A DNA stretch of 64,000 bases from Candidatus Cloacimonadota bacterium (GTDB lineage Bacteria > Cloacimonadota > Cloacimonadia > Cloacimonadales > GCA-2742885): the NCBI GenBank assembly GCA_002742885.1, contig PDOO01000024.1:60485-124484 (forward strand), written 5' to 3'. Each line of letters starts with the position of its first letter. The stretch's first letter is position 1. The position numbers were made by a program, and so were the translations under genes. The notes under the pieces are model-generated. The model was not told the origin of the DNA. It ran no database searches and saw nothing but the letters and a program-made list of their open reading frames with translations. Of this stretch, positions 34,312 to 43,623 are shown in pieces.

Positions 34312-35547
34312 TTAATTCAAATATTTTGAGATGTCTTCAATAAATTTTTCTTCCGAATGATTCTCTAAAATCCATTCGTAAGCTTTTTCTCCGGTATTAC
34401 GGAAATCTTCAACCGTATTATCGCATAAAATACGCAATAATTCTTTTTTATCTGATGCTTCATAATAATAATCCGGTAAAGGTTTATTGCGCATCAGGTA
34501 ATATTCTCTGTTAATATGTATAACAACCGACTTTTTACAAGCCATGGCTTCCATTGCAGAAGTACCGTAAGTTCCCCAAATCAATTGATCTATAACCAAA
34601 TCAGAAATTCGGAAAAACTTCATAAGAAGAGATTTGGAAAGGACTTTACCCAGAAAAAAAACATCTTTTCTTACCGATAACCTCATTTTGGCGTCTTCAA
34701 GATCCGTTCCCCAACCGGAAAAGAAAAATTGAAACTTATCATCCGGCAATTCTTTTATTGCCTCAATAACATGATTATGACCTTTTATTTTATAATCTAC
34801 TCGAGAAGGTATGAAAACAATTGTTTTATCAAAATCAAAACTGATATTTAAAATATTCTCTATTGATTTAATATCAATATCAGTATCATCAGGCAAAGGA
34901 ATCGGAAAATTTATATTTACATATTTATTTTTATCAAAGTTCTTAACCGACGTTACCAATCCGGCATCGCCGTTTAAAACCAAACAACAATTTTTCAAGG
35001 CAATTCCGCAGAATTTAACACAGAAAAAGTTATACACAGACTCGAAAAAACCTGTACCGGAGAATTTTTCAACTCCCAAGGCAATACGTAAATCCTTTCC
35101 GTAAGGATAAATAATATATTTTTTCCCGGATAAAAAAGCCGTCAGCAAAGTGAAAATACCGTTTACAATGATTAAATCATACTTTTTCATTTCATTCAGC
35201 ACTTTTAAATATGAAAAATGTCGAAATAAAAATATATAAGTCAAATAAAATATTTTCATAAAAAAATAACCTGATCTGCCGAATCCTGAACCGAACCCGG
35301 ACGCTTCTTTGACAAAATCAGGTTTATTCCATGCTTTATTATTGTTAAATTCCTTAATAATTTCAGCATCGGCATGATAAAAATCGGCATATTCAATTGT
35401 AAGATCCGCATCCTGCCAAACAGGTTGAGACAGAAAAGAATAATCTTCTTTATCAATAATGAAATCCGCATCAAATCCGTTTCGGCGCAAAACTTTTGTT
35501 ACAATATAATGATTATTGGCAGTATTTCCGTATAACAATATTTTCAT
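34312..35547 (-). CDS. Glycosyltransferase (GT-B fold, GT4-like)
   Basis: 411 residues. The N-terminal MKILLYGNTANNHYIVTKVLRR is a Rossmann-type start; a hydrophobic stretch at ~100-120 may anchor it to the membrane. The C-terminal half has FVFFSGWGT-like donor-site context, LVIDQLIWGTYGTSAMEAMACKKSVVIH and a final helix. The IDQL..G.YG..A.E.MA..K.V block is shared with the enzyme at 27224, so these are paralogues. The 50-nt gap to the radical-SAM gene upstream suggests a shared transcript. Confidence 0.75.
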   Translation of the reverse strand: MKILLYGNTANNHYIVTKVLRRNGFDADFIIDKEDYSFLSQPVWQDADLTIEYADFYHADAEIIKEFNNNKAWNKPDFVKEASGFGSGFGRSGYFFMKIFYLTYIFLFRHFSYLKVLNEMKKYDLIIVNGIFTLLTAFLSGKKYIIYPYGKDLRIALGVEKFSGTGFFESVYNFFCVKFCGIALKNCCLVLNGDAGLVTSVKNFDKNKYVNINFPIPLPDDTDIDIKSIENILNISFDFDKTIVFIPSRVDYKIKGHNHVIEAIKELPDDKFQFFFSGWGTDLEDAKMRLSVRKDVFFLGKVLSKSLLMKFFRISDLVIDQLIWGTYGTSAMEAMACKKSVVIHINREYYLMRNKPLPDYYYEASDKKELLRILCDNTVEDFRNTGEKAYEWILENHSEEKFIEDISKYLN

Positions 35548-35601
35548 TAACTTCTCCGACCGGGAAAATTTAATTTACGGTTAATTTATCTTCCTTGCCT
35601 C

Positions 35602-36897
35602 TTATATCTTATGATACAGGGTTTTCTTTTCGTCATGACTGTATCCCTCTTCATTAAGCATATTTTTCCACGTTCCGATATTACCGTAACGTTTAAGAAC
35701 ATTTTTACAAATATTTATAAGCTCTGTTGCCGTATCTCTTATGCTGTCCTCATACAATTCGACTAAAGCCGCAAGGTAACCCATGGCAATATGAATCTCT
35801 CCTATTTGAATCAAATATGAAGCTTTTTCCAAAATAAACAGAGGGTTTTGTTCCAATAAATCACCTATATCAAAATTACTTACAGAATACTTTTTGCCCA
35901 TGGTATAACCGATTGACAAATTTTTGGGAGATTGTGACTTCATACTCCAAAGCCAACTGCATTTTTTACATCCGAAACCGCAATCCGTAAGATTCTTAAA
36001 ATCATGTTCATACATTCGTTTGCGGAATAATTTGTATTCATCTCCGTTCCAAATATCCTCAAAAGAAGAATCGTTTATATCTCCCATAAAGATATTTTCC
36101 CGAGCTTCCACAAAACAATAACTTATTTTTCCGTCATGGAGAAACGTAACAGCTGACCAAGGATAAACGCAAGTCGGAAATTTATCGGTATCAAGCTTGT
36201 CGTAAATATTAAGATTTCCCTGCTCTATCTCGCCTTGAAAATTAAAAACATGATGCACGTCCACCGAATTTAAACCGCGATATTTTTTGAAAAAAGCAAT
36301 TGCGTCTTCCAAAGGTTCATGAGCATTATCTTCCTGAAAAACATAATCAATAAAAATATGCTTTTCTTTATTCAAAGAATAATTTAATTCGGAAATATCT
36401 TTGAGATTGGCAATAACTCTGTCAAAAATATCTGTTCCGTGGATTTTTTTATATGTTTCTCGATTAATCGAACCTATAGATACGCCCAAAGAATCAATAT
36501 AAGGCAAAACTTCCTCAACCCGTTTTTTATTTGCCAAAGCCCCGTTGGTATGAACCGCAATAAAAACATCCGGTAATTGAGAGCGAAGATAGCGGGCAAA
36601 TTTTGCCAAGTCCTTATTAATAAAAGGTTCTCCCTGCTTAAAAAGATAGACTTTTTTTACGGAAGACGGCAGATTATCAACTATTTTCTTAAAAACAGCA
36701 AAACTCATCACTCCCTGTTCTTTTCTCATGGTATATTCGCGAGGACAAACCCTGCACCTGCTGTTACACATATTAGTAACCGAGATATAGCATAACCACG
36801 GAGAATAATTAAGCTCCGTATCCCCTGCGCTCCATCTGTAAACCGGAGATTGTTTACAGTCTTCAATAATTTTATTTAAATCAATTTCGGTATTCAA
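35602..36897 (-). CDS. Radical SAM protein with SPASM-like C-terminal domain
   Basis: 431 residues. The radical-SAM cluster motif is CNSRCRVC (CxxxCxxC, near residue 45), followed by KKVYLFKQGEPFINKDL, the family's G-E-P segment. The C-terminal part carries Cys residues (TCVYPW, SYCFVEAREN, DCGFGCKKCSW) that fit auxiliary Fe-S cluster binding in a SPASM/twitch domain. I choose TTG 36897: AAGGA is 8 nt upstream, whereas the TTG at 36936 overlaps the ATP-grasp gene and has no ribosome site. Such proteins modify peptides, sugars or small molecules. Neighbours suggest a dedicated modification pathway. Confidence 0.8.
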   Translation of the reverse strand: MNTEIDLNKIIEDCKQSPVYRWSAGDTELNYSPWLCYISVTNMCNSRCRVCPREYTMRKEQGVMSFAVFKKIVDNLPSSVKKVYLFKQGEPFINKDLAKFARYLRSQLPDVFIAVHTNGALANKKRVEEVLPYIDSLGVSIGSINRETYKKIHGTDIFDRVIANLKDISELNYSLNKEKHIFIDYVFQEDNAHEPLEDAIAFFKKYRGLNSVDVHHVFNFQGEIEQGNLNIYDKLDTDKFPTCVYPWSAVTFLHDGKISYCFVEARENIFMGDINDSSFEDIWNGDEYKLFRKRMYEHDFKNLTDCGFGCKKCSWLWSMKSQSPKNLSIGYTMGKKYSVSNFDIGDLLEQNPLFILEKASYLIQIGEIHIAMGYLAALVELYEDSIRDTATELINICKNVLKRYGNIGTWKNMLNEEGYSHDEKKTLYHKI

Positions 36898-36922
36898 TTT
36901 TATCTTCCTTCCATTTTTAGTT

Positions 36923-38107
36923 TTATTCAAATTCAAATTTAATGCAACTCTCTATTAAATCGGCATTTTTTACGGCTTCTTCTCTGTTCCTGCCTTTAGT
37001 AACGACAAAACCTACTCTTTTCATGCTGTCAATCAAACCCGTAAATTCGTCTCCGACTTCGGCAGTAATTCCGAAAGCCGAAACAAAATCGGATTTAACC
37101 AAATTTTCATCATATTCAATCGATTTAATAATTCCCGTTCGAGACGGATTAAAAAATCTGTAACAAACTCCTAAATTTTGTTTTTTAACTAAATTCGGCT
37201 TGCCGCCGCATAAAATTTCGGCTAATTCTTTGGGAGCATTAATGCCCGAATTTTCCTCTATAATTGTATGAAAAAGATGACCGCCTCCGCATCTTATGCC
37301 CATTTCCACCAATCTTATTTCAGAACCTTTAACTATAAGTTCCGCATGAGAAGCTCCGTTAATCACTCCGAGACTTTCGGTTGCTCTAATAACTGTATTT
37401 TCTATTTTTTCAATAATTTCAGCACTGAATTTTGCAGGAAAATTCAAAGATGTGGCGACAAAATATTTTGATTCGGGTTTTTCTTTATCGCTTATTGCCA
37501 AAGGATAGACTTTACCCTGAAAAACCAAACTGTCAACCGTAACCTCGGTGCCGTCCATGAACTCTTCCGCAATATATCTGCCGTTTTTCACATAAGCCGA
37601 TGCGTGTTCAATGCTTTCAATAAGCTCATCCTCATTAAAGGCAACTGAAATTCCCCGTCCTCCTCCCCCGGCATCAACCGGTTTTACAACTACAGGAAAA
37701 TTCAATTTTTTTTTAATAAGCTCAACATCGTTAAGACCGGAAAAAATAAAATATTCAGGTTGAGGCAATCCTTCATGAGACCATACATCTCTCATCAATC
37801 CCTTATCATTACCGCAAATACCGCTCAAATAAGACGGATTGGTCAACCCCAATTTTTGAGAAACATAAAATGCGGATCGAGTTCCGAAATCATTAACCGC
37901 CATAATTCCGTCTATTTTCAATTCTTTTGCGTAATTATATAAAGCTTCTTTATCAACAATATCAATTACGGCGTACTCATCGGCAAATTCAAATCCGGGA
38001 GCGTCAGGATTTTTATCGGATACAATTACATAATAACCGTTACGCTTTAAATTTTTAATTATATCGATATAATAAAAACCGGCTCCGAGGATCATAATTT
38101 TTTTCAT
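36923..38107 (-). CDS. ATP-grasp ligase
   Basis: 394 residues. The PreATP-grasp Rossmann-like domain is MKKIMILGAGFYYIDIIKN. The ATP-grasp core has FPVVVKPVDAGGGGRGISV, YIAEEFMDGTEVTVDSLV and the metal-binding HAELIVKGSEIRLVEMGIRCGGGH. It resembles carbamoyl-phosphate-synthase-L / PurK-like carboxylate-amine ligases. It would join a carboxylate to an amine or thiol through an acyl phosphate. Substrates are unknown. Located between the radical-SAM and RraA-like genes with short gaps (25-26 nt). Confidence 0.82.
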   Translation of the reverse strand: MKKIMILGAGFYYIDIIKNLKRNGYYVIVSDKNPDAPGFEFADEYAVIDIVDKEALYNYAKELKIDGIMAVNDFGTRSAFYVSQKLGLTNPSYLSGICGNDKGLMRDVWSHEGLPQPEYFIFSGLNDVELIKKKLNFPVVVKPVDAGGGGRGISVAFNEDELIESIEHASAYVKNGRYIAEEFMDGTEVTVDSLVFQGKVYPLAISDKEKPESKYFVATSLNFPAKFSAEIIEKIENTVIRATESLGVINGASHAELIVKGSEIRLVEMGIRCGGGHLFHTIIEENSGINAPKELAEILCGGKPNLVKKQNLGVCYRFFNPSRTGIIKSIEYDENLVKSDFVSAFGITAEVGDEFTGLIDSMKRVGFVVTKGRNREEAVKNADLIESCIKFEFE

Positions 38108-38133
38108 GTTCCGACTCCGTATAAAACAATTAA

Positions 38134-38775
38134 TTATTTCTTATATTTTTTCAAACAAACCGTATCGAAAGTATCCCATTTTCTTCGATCTAAACAATCA
38201 AACCAAATATCTTCCTGCTCTTCAATGAACTCCATTTTTTTCAGAAAATCGGCATTAATATTCTTTTTAGGTATTATAACAACTCCCGAATCATCACAAA
38301 CGGCAATACTTCCGGAAAAATACTCTCTGCGTTGCTCCAACATTAAACGGTCAAGATCTTTATCTTCGGTTTCAACGTTAAAACAACCGATAGGACTGGT
38401 TCCGTTACACCATATAGGATAATTTTCTTTAACAAGAGTATGAGCATCCCGAACATTTCCGTTCGTAACAATACCTGCAACCTGACGATATAAAAGCAAA
38501 TATTTTGACACTAAATCTCCGAAAAGAGCTCTTCCGTTTGAACCTAAATCATCAACAAGAACGATACTGTTTTCTTCTGCGTCTCTTATATTTTTATGCA
38601 AATTCCAATTAGATTCATTATCGCAATAACAATAGTGAATTTTTCCTGCTTTAAAATGCTTTCCGTTCAAGGCTCTTGCATTTTCAAATAATCCTCTTTT
38701 CCCGAGGCAATCGGCAATCTCCGTTGAAGAAACTCTGTTCTTCTTGATATAATCTATTATTTTATCAATCATCAT
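38134..38775 (-). CDS. RraA-like / HMG-aldolase family protein
   Basis: 213 residues. The RraA fold signature is seen in VLVDDLGSNGRALFGDLVSK and VAGIVTNGNVRDAHTL, where the Arg-Asp pair matches the metal/pyruvate site of HMG/CHA aldolases. It ends with SIAVCDDSGVVIIPKK, the family's G.(v)v(i)P segment. Some RraA-like proteins are RNase E inhibitors, but the Arg-Asp site and biosynthetic neighbours favour an aldolase or lyase role. GAGGAG precedes a double ATG. It is 6 nt from the downstream methyltransferase's upstream boundary in a compact operon. Confidence 0.75.
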   Translation of the reverse strand: MMIDKIIDYIKKNRVSSTEIADCLGKRGLFENARALNGKHFKAGKIHYCYCDNESNWNLHKNIRDAEENSIVLVDDLGSNGRALFGDLVSKYLLLYRQVAGIVTNGNVRDAHTLVKENYPIWCNGTSPIGCFNVETEDKDLDRLMLEQRREYFSGSIAVCDDSGVVIIPKKNINADFLKKMEFIEEQEDIWFDCLDRRKWDTFDTVCLKKYKK

Positions 38776-38781
38776 AACTCC

Positions 38782-39408
38782 TCAAGATGTCTTTAAAATA
38801 TATAAAGAATACTCGTAATCCAGATAATCATTTCTCAAAACAACTCTTCTGGAAAGGCTTTTGGCTATTTTTAAAGCTTCCTGCTCATTCATGTGAAATG
38901 CTCCTTCATGTTGAAAGTCAGTAAAAGTACTCATAAAATCAACCGAAACACCGAAACAGGACAATGAATACATTTTTTTTATCATAGCTTCAATATATTC
39001 CAATTGATTTTCGCCTTGAAGTTTAAAATTAAAAATCCCGTTTTCCAAAACCAAATCAAATTTTTCCTCAAAATAATCATCGAGAATATCAAGACATTTC
39101 AGATTAAGTTCAGGATATTTCTTTTTCCCTTCATCTATAAGAAGCGGGTTAATATCAACCCCGGTATAAGAAATATTTTCGCATTTTTCAAGTATATATT
39201 TTCCCATATCTCCGAATCCGCATCCGACATCCAATACCGATTTAATTTTTCCTCTTTGTAAAAAATTTTCCAGTTCCAAAGCAATTTTAAACCTCAATTT
39301 CTGTCTGTTCTCATCTCCTCCCCAACCCAATGTTTTCAAATCAAAACCGTAAATATTAAACCTCTTGTTATATCTTTCCGTATATTTTTTTCTATCAATC
39401 TTATTCAT
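38782..39408 (-). CDS. SAM-dependent methyltransferase
   Basis: 208 residues. Motif I is SVLDVGCGFGDMGKY, followed by the acidic loop SYTGVDINPLLID and FDLVLENGIFNFK. I start at ATG 39408, overlapping the amidohydrolase stop (ATGAATAA), with GGGA upstream; the track-length frame from TTG 39420 is less likely. The substrate is presumably the product of the same amidohydrolase/RraA/ATP-grasp block. Confidence 0.8.
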   Translation of the reverse strand: MNKIDRKKYTERYNKRFNIYGFDLKTLGWGGDENRQKLRFKIALELENFLQRGKIKSVLDVGCGFGDMGKYILEKCENISYTGVDINPLLIDEGKKKYPELNLKCLDILDDYFEEKFDLVLENGIFNFKLQGENQLEYIEAMIKKMYSLSCFGVSVDFMSTFTDFQHEGAFHMNEQEALKIAKSLSRRVVLRNDYLDYEYSLYILKTS

Positions 39409-40183
39409 GACATCCCGCAAAATTATTCAAATTATCAAATAAAATATTTTCCTTTTTATCATTAGAAAAATTTTCATACGTTATTCTGTTTTCAATTAAA
39501 TCAATAACATCGTAAATACTGTATTCGGGAAAATCGGAACCGATGCATATTCTTCGATCAAAAGTTTTAAATAAAAATTTTATATCGCTTAAAATATGCG
39601 TATCTCTAAATCTCATAATCGTATTAGACAAATCCAATAAAACATTTTCATAACTTCTTACCATTTCGGATGTTGCCAATATATCGCAATATCCGCCGTG
39701 CAAGAGAATAAGCTTGCAGTTTTGAGTTTCATCGCATATTTCGTGAATAACGTCGGAAACCGGTCTTTTAAGAGGTTTTGAAGGCGGTTTATGCACTGTA
39801 CAAAGCAAAGAAATTAAGTCATATTTTCCTGCAAGTTTTACTGATTTCCTTATTTTATGATCTGTCAAATCAGTGTTTAAAAGTCTGGGATGTATTTTTA
39901 TTCCCCGGAAGCCGTTTTGTTTATATTTCGATATTTGTTCTTCCAATTCGCAATCTCCCGTTTCGGAATGAAATATAACAGGCGCAATCGGTATAAATTT
40001 ATCAGGGTATTTTTCGCAAAATCTAAGCAAATAATCAAGATCATCGCCCGGCATGCCCGCCAATAAAGTTTTTTCCAAACAACCGTTAAATTCCTTTAAA
40101 AGCCTCTCCGCTCCGGCATCATGTCCGGTATTGAACCAATTACCGTCTTTTTTAATATGAGACAAAGAATCAAAAATTTTCAT
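39401..40183 (-). CDS. Amidohydrolase-family TIM-barrel protein
   Basis: 260 residues. Barrel features: MKIFDSLSHIKK (the first metal motif HxH reads S-x-H), FRGIKIHPRLL, LILLHGGYCD and RICIGSDFPEYS, the last holding the conserved Asp. The layout is amidohydrolase 2-like (COG2159 type), whose members hydrolyse or decarboxylate small ring compounds. I start at ATG 40183 because AAGGGA lies 6 nt upstream. The 8-nt overlap with the methyltransferase indicates coupling. First gene of the five-gene modification block. Confidence 0.75.
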   Translation of the reverse strand: MKIFDSLSHIKKDGNWFNTGHDAGAERLLKEFNGCLEKTLLAGMPGDDLDYLLRFCEKYPDKFIPIAPVIFHSETGDCELEEQISKYKQNGFRGIKIHPRLLNTDLTDHKIRKSVKLAGKYDLISLLCTVHKPPSKPLKRPVSDVIHEICDETQNCKLILLHGGYCDILATSEMVRSYENVLLDLSNTIMRFRDTHILSDIKFLFKTFDRRICIGSDFPEYSIYDVIDLIENRITYENFSNDKKENILFDNLNNFAGCHE

Positions 40184-40412
40184 AACATCCCTTAAATAAT
40201 TATTTAAATATCTTCTGACGCCATTCAAAAGATAACAATGACCGGATAAGCAGTCTTCTGTTTTGTTTTAATACATCAGATTATTATATCGATGCAGTCC
40301 GCTTATTTCTTTTTAGTCATTTTTTACTGCTTATTTTATTGATAGAATGGAAATATAATTATTCTGAATAAATGAAGTATCTTGATTTAAAACAGTTGTA
40401 TTATTTATACTT

Positions 40413-42416
40413 TTACCCATATATATCACTCCACTCTTCAAAATTCAACAAACTCCATATAAAAAGTCTTCTGTTTTCTTTACCTTCTAAATGTTCATTT
40501 ATGAGTTTTTGGGTGGCTTTTTTATCCATATACTTATAAATATTTGCATTTTCATTAAAAAGTTTCTCTTTTACAAACTCTATACTGTCGCCTTTAAACC
40601 AACTGTTATCAGGAGAACTGAATCCTTGTTTAACGGCTTTATGAATATCTTCCGGGATATATTTACTCATTGCTTTTCTTAAGATTACCTTGCCGTCATT
40701 TGTTTTTTTTAGTTTGCCTATTTCATTTTCATTCATTTTTTCTACTTTTGATAAGTTAGCAAGTTTAAACTCAACAGGAACTTTTTGTGAAAAATCAACC
40801 AGGTCATTATCCAAAAAAGGAACTCTTGTTTCCAAACCGTGAGCCATTGAAAGTTTATCATCCACCACAAGAAGTCCGTGTAAAAATGTCTTTGCTTCAA
40901 AATATAAAGAATGATTTATATAATCTTCAGTACTTTGATTTTTAATCGGTTTTTTAAATACATCGGCAAAAATATCCCTTGTCCATACATTCTTTGTATC
41001 TTGTAAAATAGGAGAAAAGATATCTTTTATTTGCTTATTAGGAATAAGTCTTTTCCAAAAACCGTAATATTTGTCTATATAATCGTCAAAATTATCATTA
41101 TTAACCGCTTTATAATACCGCCACGGATAACCGGCAAAAAGTTCATCCCCGCCTGCCCCGCTTAATACTACTTTTACAAATTTAGAAGCTAATTTTGCCG
41201 CATAATAATTAGGATAGCTTTGTCCCACTCTCGGCTCTTCAAGGTAATATGAAAAATCATTCATACACCTTTCCATATCACCTGATTTTAAAACCATTTC
41301 ATAGTGTTCCGTTTTAAACTTATATGACATGTATTCAGCTTTTGCGCGTTCATCAAAACTAAGTTCCATACCGCTTGCGCTTGAAAGATCAAAGCCGACA
41401 GTAAAAGTTTTTAAAAAATTATTTAATTTTTGAAAATACCTTGAGGCAATAGCCGTAATGGAACCGCTGTCCATACCGCCGCTCAGATAACTTCCCACAG
41501 GAACATCAGCGATAAGCTGTCTTTCTACTGCCTGAATAAAAAGTCTGTCAAGTTCTTCTATATATTCTCTTTCATCCTTTATAATTTCAGGTTTACTGAA
41601 ATCAAAATCCCAATATTGTATTTTTTTTATATCTTTTGAAAGTAAATCAATCTCAAAATAATGCCCGGCTTCTAAAATTCGTATATCTTTGTGAAGCGTT
41701 TTATCGGTAAATATATTCTGAAAAGTAAAATACTCTATTAATGCTTCTTTATCTGTATCGGCTTTATACTCCTTATATTCTAAAACAGATTTTATTTCAC
41801 TGGCATATATAAAAGTTTCAGTGTGAGGAGTAAGAGTATAATACACCGGTTTTATGCCGTATCTGTCGCGACAAAGATAAAATTTTTTATTAAAATTATC
41901 ATATAAAGAAAAAGAAAACATCCCGTTAAATCTTTTTACGCATTCTATACCCCATTGTATATAAGCATAAATTATTACTTCCGTATCAGTATTGCTTCTA
42001 AATTTATGACCGTATTTTTCAAGCTCACCTCTCAGTTCCTTAAAATTATAAATTTCGCCGTTATAAGCTATCCAAATATTTTTAGATAAATCACTCATAG
42101 GTTGATGACCGTCATAAGAGACATCTAAAACAGAAAGTCTTCTGTGCCCCATATAGAGATCATAATCATGAGAATTTAACTCTCTTTGCGCCGAAGATGA
42201 TTCTATGGCGGGAAGCATATCTTTTATATTTTTAAATCTTTCGTCTGTAAGATTTTGATAAAAAGAAACTTCCCGGTTATGCCTTGCTCCGGTATGGAAA
42301 CAAAGATAACCGGCATCATCAGGACCTCTATGGGAAATTTTATCCGCCATAGGTTTTAAATATTTTATATTGACCGATTTTTTATTTAAAGCTAACGCTC
42401 CGGTAATACCGCACAT
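40413..42416 (-). CDS. asnB: Asparagine-synthase-type amidotransferase 1
   Basis: 667 residues. An N-terminal glutaminase domain with nucleophile Cys2 (MCGITGALAL) and ISHRGPDDAG, then a synthetase domain with PPi-loop YLSGGMDSGSITAI. It is larger than typical AsnB (~550-620) because of an insert after HRGPDD (residues ~42-90). In surface-glycan loci such enzymes often amidate uronic acids rather than make asparagine; the pair of copies here supports that. ATG overlaps nothing; it is 2 nt after the DegT gene's stop, so co-transcribed with it. Codon use is AT-rich, like 28.5-32.1 kb. Confidence 0.85.
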   Translation of the reverse strand: MCGITGALALNKKSVNIKYLKPMADKISHRGPDDAGYLCFHTGARHNREVSFYQNLTDERFKNIKDMLPAIESSSAQRELNSHDYDLYMGHRRLSVLDVSYDGHQPMSDLSKNIWIAYNGEIYNFKELRGELEKYGHKFRSNTDTEVIIYAYIQWGIECVKRFNGMFSFSLYDNFNKKFYLCRDRYGIKPVYYTLTPHTETFIYASEIKSVLEYKEYKADTDKEALIEYFTFQNIFTDKTLHKDIRILEAGHYFEIDLLSKDIKKIQYWDFDFSKPEIIKDEREYIEELDRLFIQAVERQLIADVPVGSYLSGGMDSGSITAIASRYFQKLNNFLKTFTVGFDLSSASGMELSFDERAKAEYMSYKFKTEHYEMVLKSGDMERCMNDFSYYLEEPRVGQSYPNYYAAKLASKFVKVVLSGAGGDELFAGYPWRYYKAVNNDNFDDYIDKYYGFWKRLIPNKQIKDIFSPILQDTKNVWTRDIFADVFKKPIKNQSTEDYINHSLYFEAKTFLHGLLVVDDKLSMAHGLETRVPFLDNDLVDFSQKVPVEFKLANLSKVEKMNENEIGKLKKTNDGKVILRKAMSKYIPEDIHKAVKQGFSSPDNSWFKGDSIEFVKEKLFNENANIYKYMDKKATQKLINEHLEGKENRRLFIWSLLNFEEWSDIYG

Positions 42417-42417
42417 T

Positions 42418-43605
42418 TTACAATCCGATATTTTTTAATTGCGCAAACAGATAATCAATTTCTTCGTCTTTCATAAAAGGATAGAAAGGCAAAGTAAAAC
42501 TTAACCTGTCGGCAGCATAAGAGACGGGAAAATCCATCTCTGAAAAATGATATTTATCTTTATAATATTTTTGAATATGAACGGCATGAGTTCCCTGTCT
42601 GGAAGCAATTCCGAGATTTTCCAGTTTTTCCATAACGGCATTGCGTTCTTCGTGAAGTTTCAAAATTTCCGATAAATCCTTATTTCTGATTGCTTTTTCC
42701 GTTTCTTCAGGTTTAAACCAACAGACAAAAGCTTGGTATCCGTGTCTTTTATTTTCAAAATCAGAAAAAGAATGCAACCAGGAAACATCTTTAATTTTTT
42801 CATGAAATTTTTCGGCAATTTCCTGTTTTTCCTTTATAATTAACGGAAGTTTATCCATTTGCGCAACACCCAATGCTCCTTGAATATCCGTCATTCTGTA
42901 ATTAAAACCGATATGAGGATAATCCGTCAAAAGAAAAGCTCTGTTGCCTTCATGCCTTTCCAAATCAGATCTCAAAGCTCCGTGTTCTCTTAAACTTCTG
43001 ACATATTCGGCATAATCATCATTATCGGTGATAAGCATTCCGCCCTCTCCGGTAGTTATTGATTTTCTAGGATGAAAAGAAAAAATCCCCATGTCGCCGA
43101 AAGTTCCGCAATGACGATCCCTCGAATATCCCGCTAAACCGCAGGCGCAATCTTCTGCAACTTTCAAATTATATTTAACCGAAAGTTCGTAAATTTTATC
43201 TAAATCAGCAGGCAATCCGAAGAGATTTACGGGATAAACAGCTTTTGTTTTTTCGGTAATCAATGACTCGATTTTATTGGCATCAATATTAAATGTATCA
43301 AATTCAACATCACAAAAAACCGGTTTTGCTCTGAAAAAATCAATGGAATTTGCCGTGGATATCCAAGTAAAAGCGGGAACTATTACTTCATCGCCTTCCT
43401 TAAGTCCAAAAACTGTCGAAGCAAGAAATTGACCTGAAGTACAGGAATTCAAAGCAATGGCATGCTTCGCTCCCGTAAATCGCGCAAAACGTTCTTCAAA
43501 TTCTTTTACATATTTTCCTTGAACAACCCATCCGCTCTTTATTACCTCGGAAAGAAGTTCTATTTCTTCAATACCCAAAGTTGGTTTTGTAACCGGTATT
43601 TTCAT
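42418..43605 (-). CDS. DegT/DnrJ/EryC1/StrS-family sugar aminotransferase
   Basis: 395 residues. PLP-dependent fold with the substrate loop NSCTSGQFLA, AEDCACGLAGY and the Schiff-base Lys181 in FSFHPRKSITTGEGGM. These enzymes aminate keto-sugars on nucleotide carriers, supplying amino-sugars that a formyltransferase could then formylate. It follows the epimerase gene by 18 nt and precedes asnB by 1 nt, so the three form a unit. Confidence 0.9.
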   Translation of the reverse strand: MKIPVTKPTLGIEEIELLSEVIKSGWVVQGKYVKEFEERFARFTGAKHAIALNSCTSGQFLASTVFGLKEGDEVIVPAFTWISTANSIDFFRAKPVFCDVEFDTFNIDANKIESLITEKTKAVYPVNLFGLPADLDKIYELSVKYNLKVAEDCACGLAGYSRDRHCGTFGDMGIFSFHPRKSITTGEGGMLITDNDDYAEYVRSLREHGALRSDLERHEGNRAFLLTDYPHIGFNYRMTDIQGALGVAQMDKLPLIIKEKQEIAEKFHEKIKDVSWLHSFSDFENKRHGYQAFVCWFKPEETEKAIRNKDLSEILKLHEERNAVMEKLENLGIASRQGTHAVHIQKYYKDKYHFSEMDFPVSYAADRLSFTLPFYPFMKDEEIDYLFAQLKNIGL

Positions 43606-43623
43606 ATAAGACCCTGAGTTATT

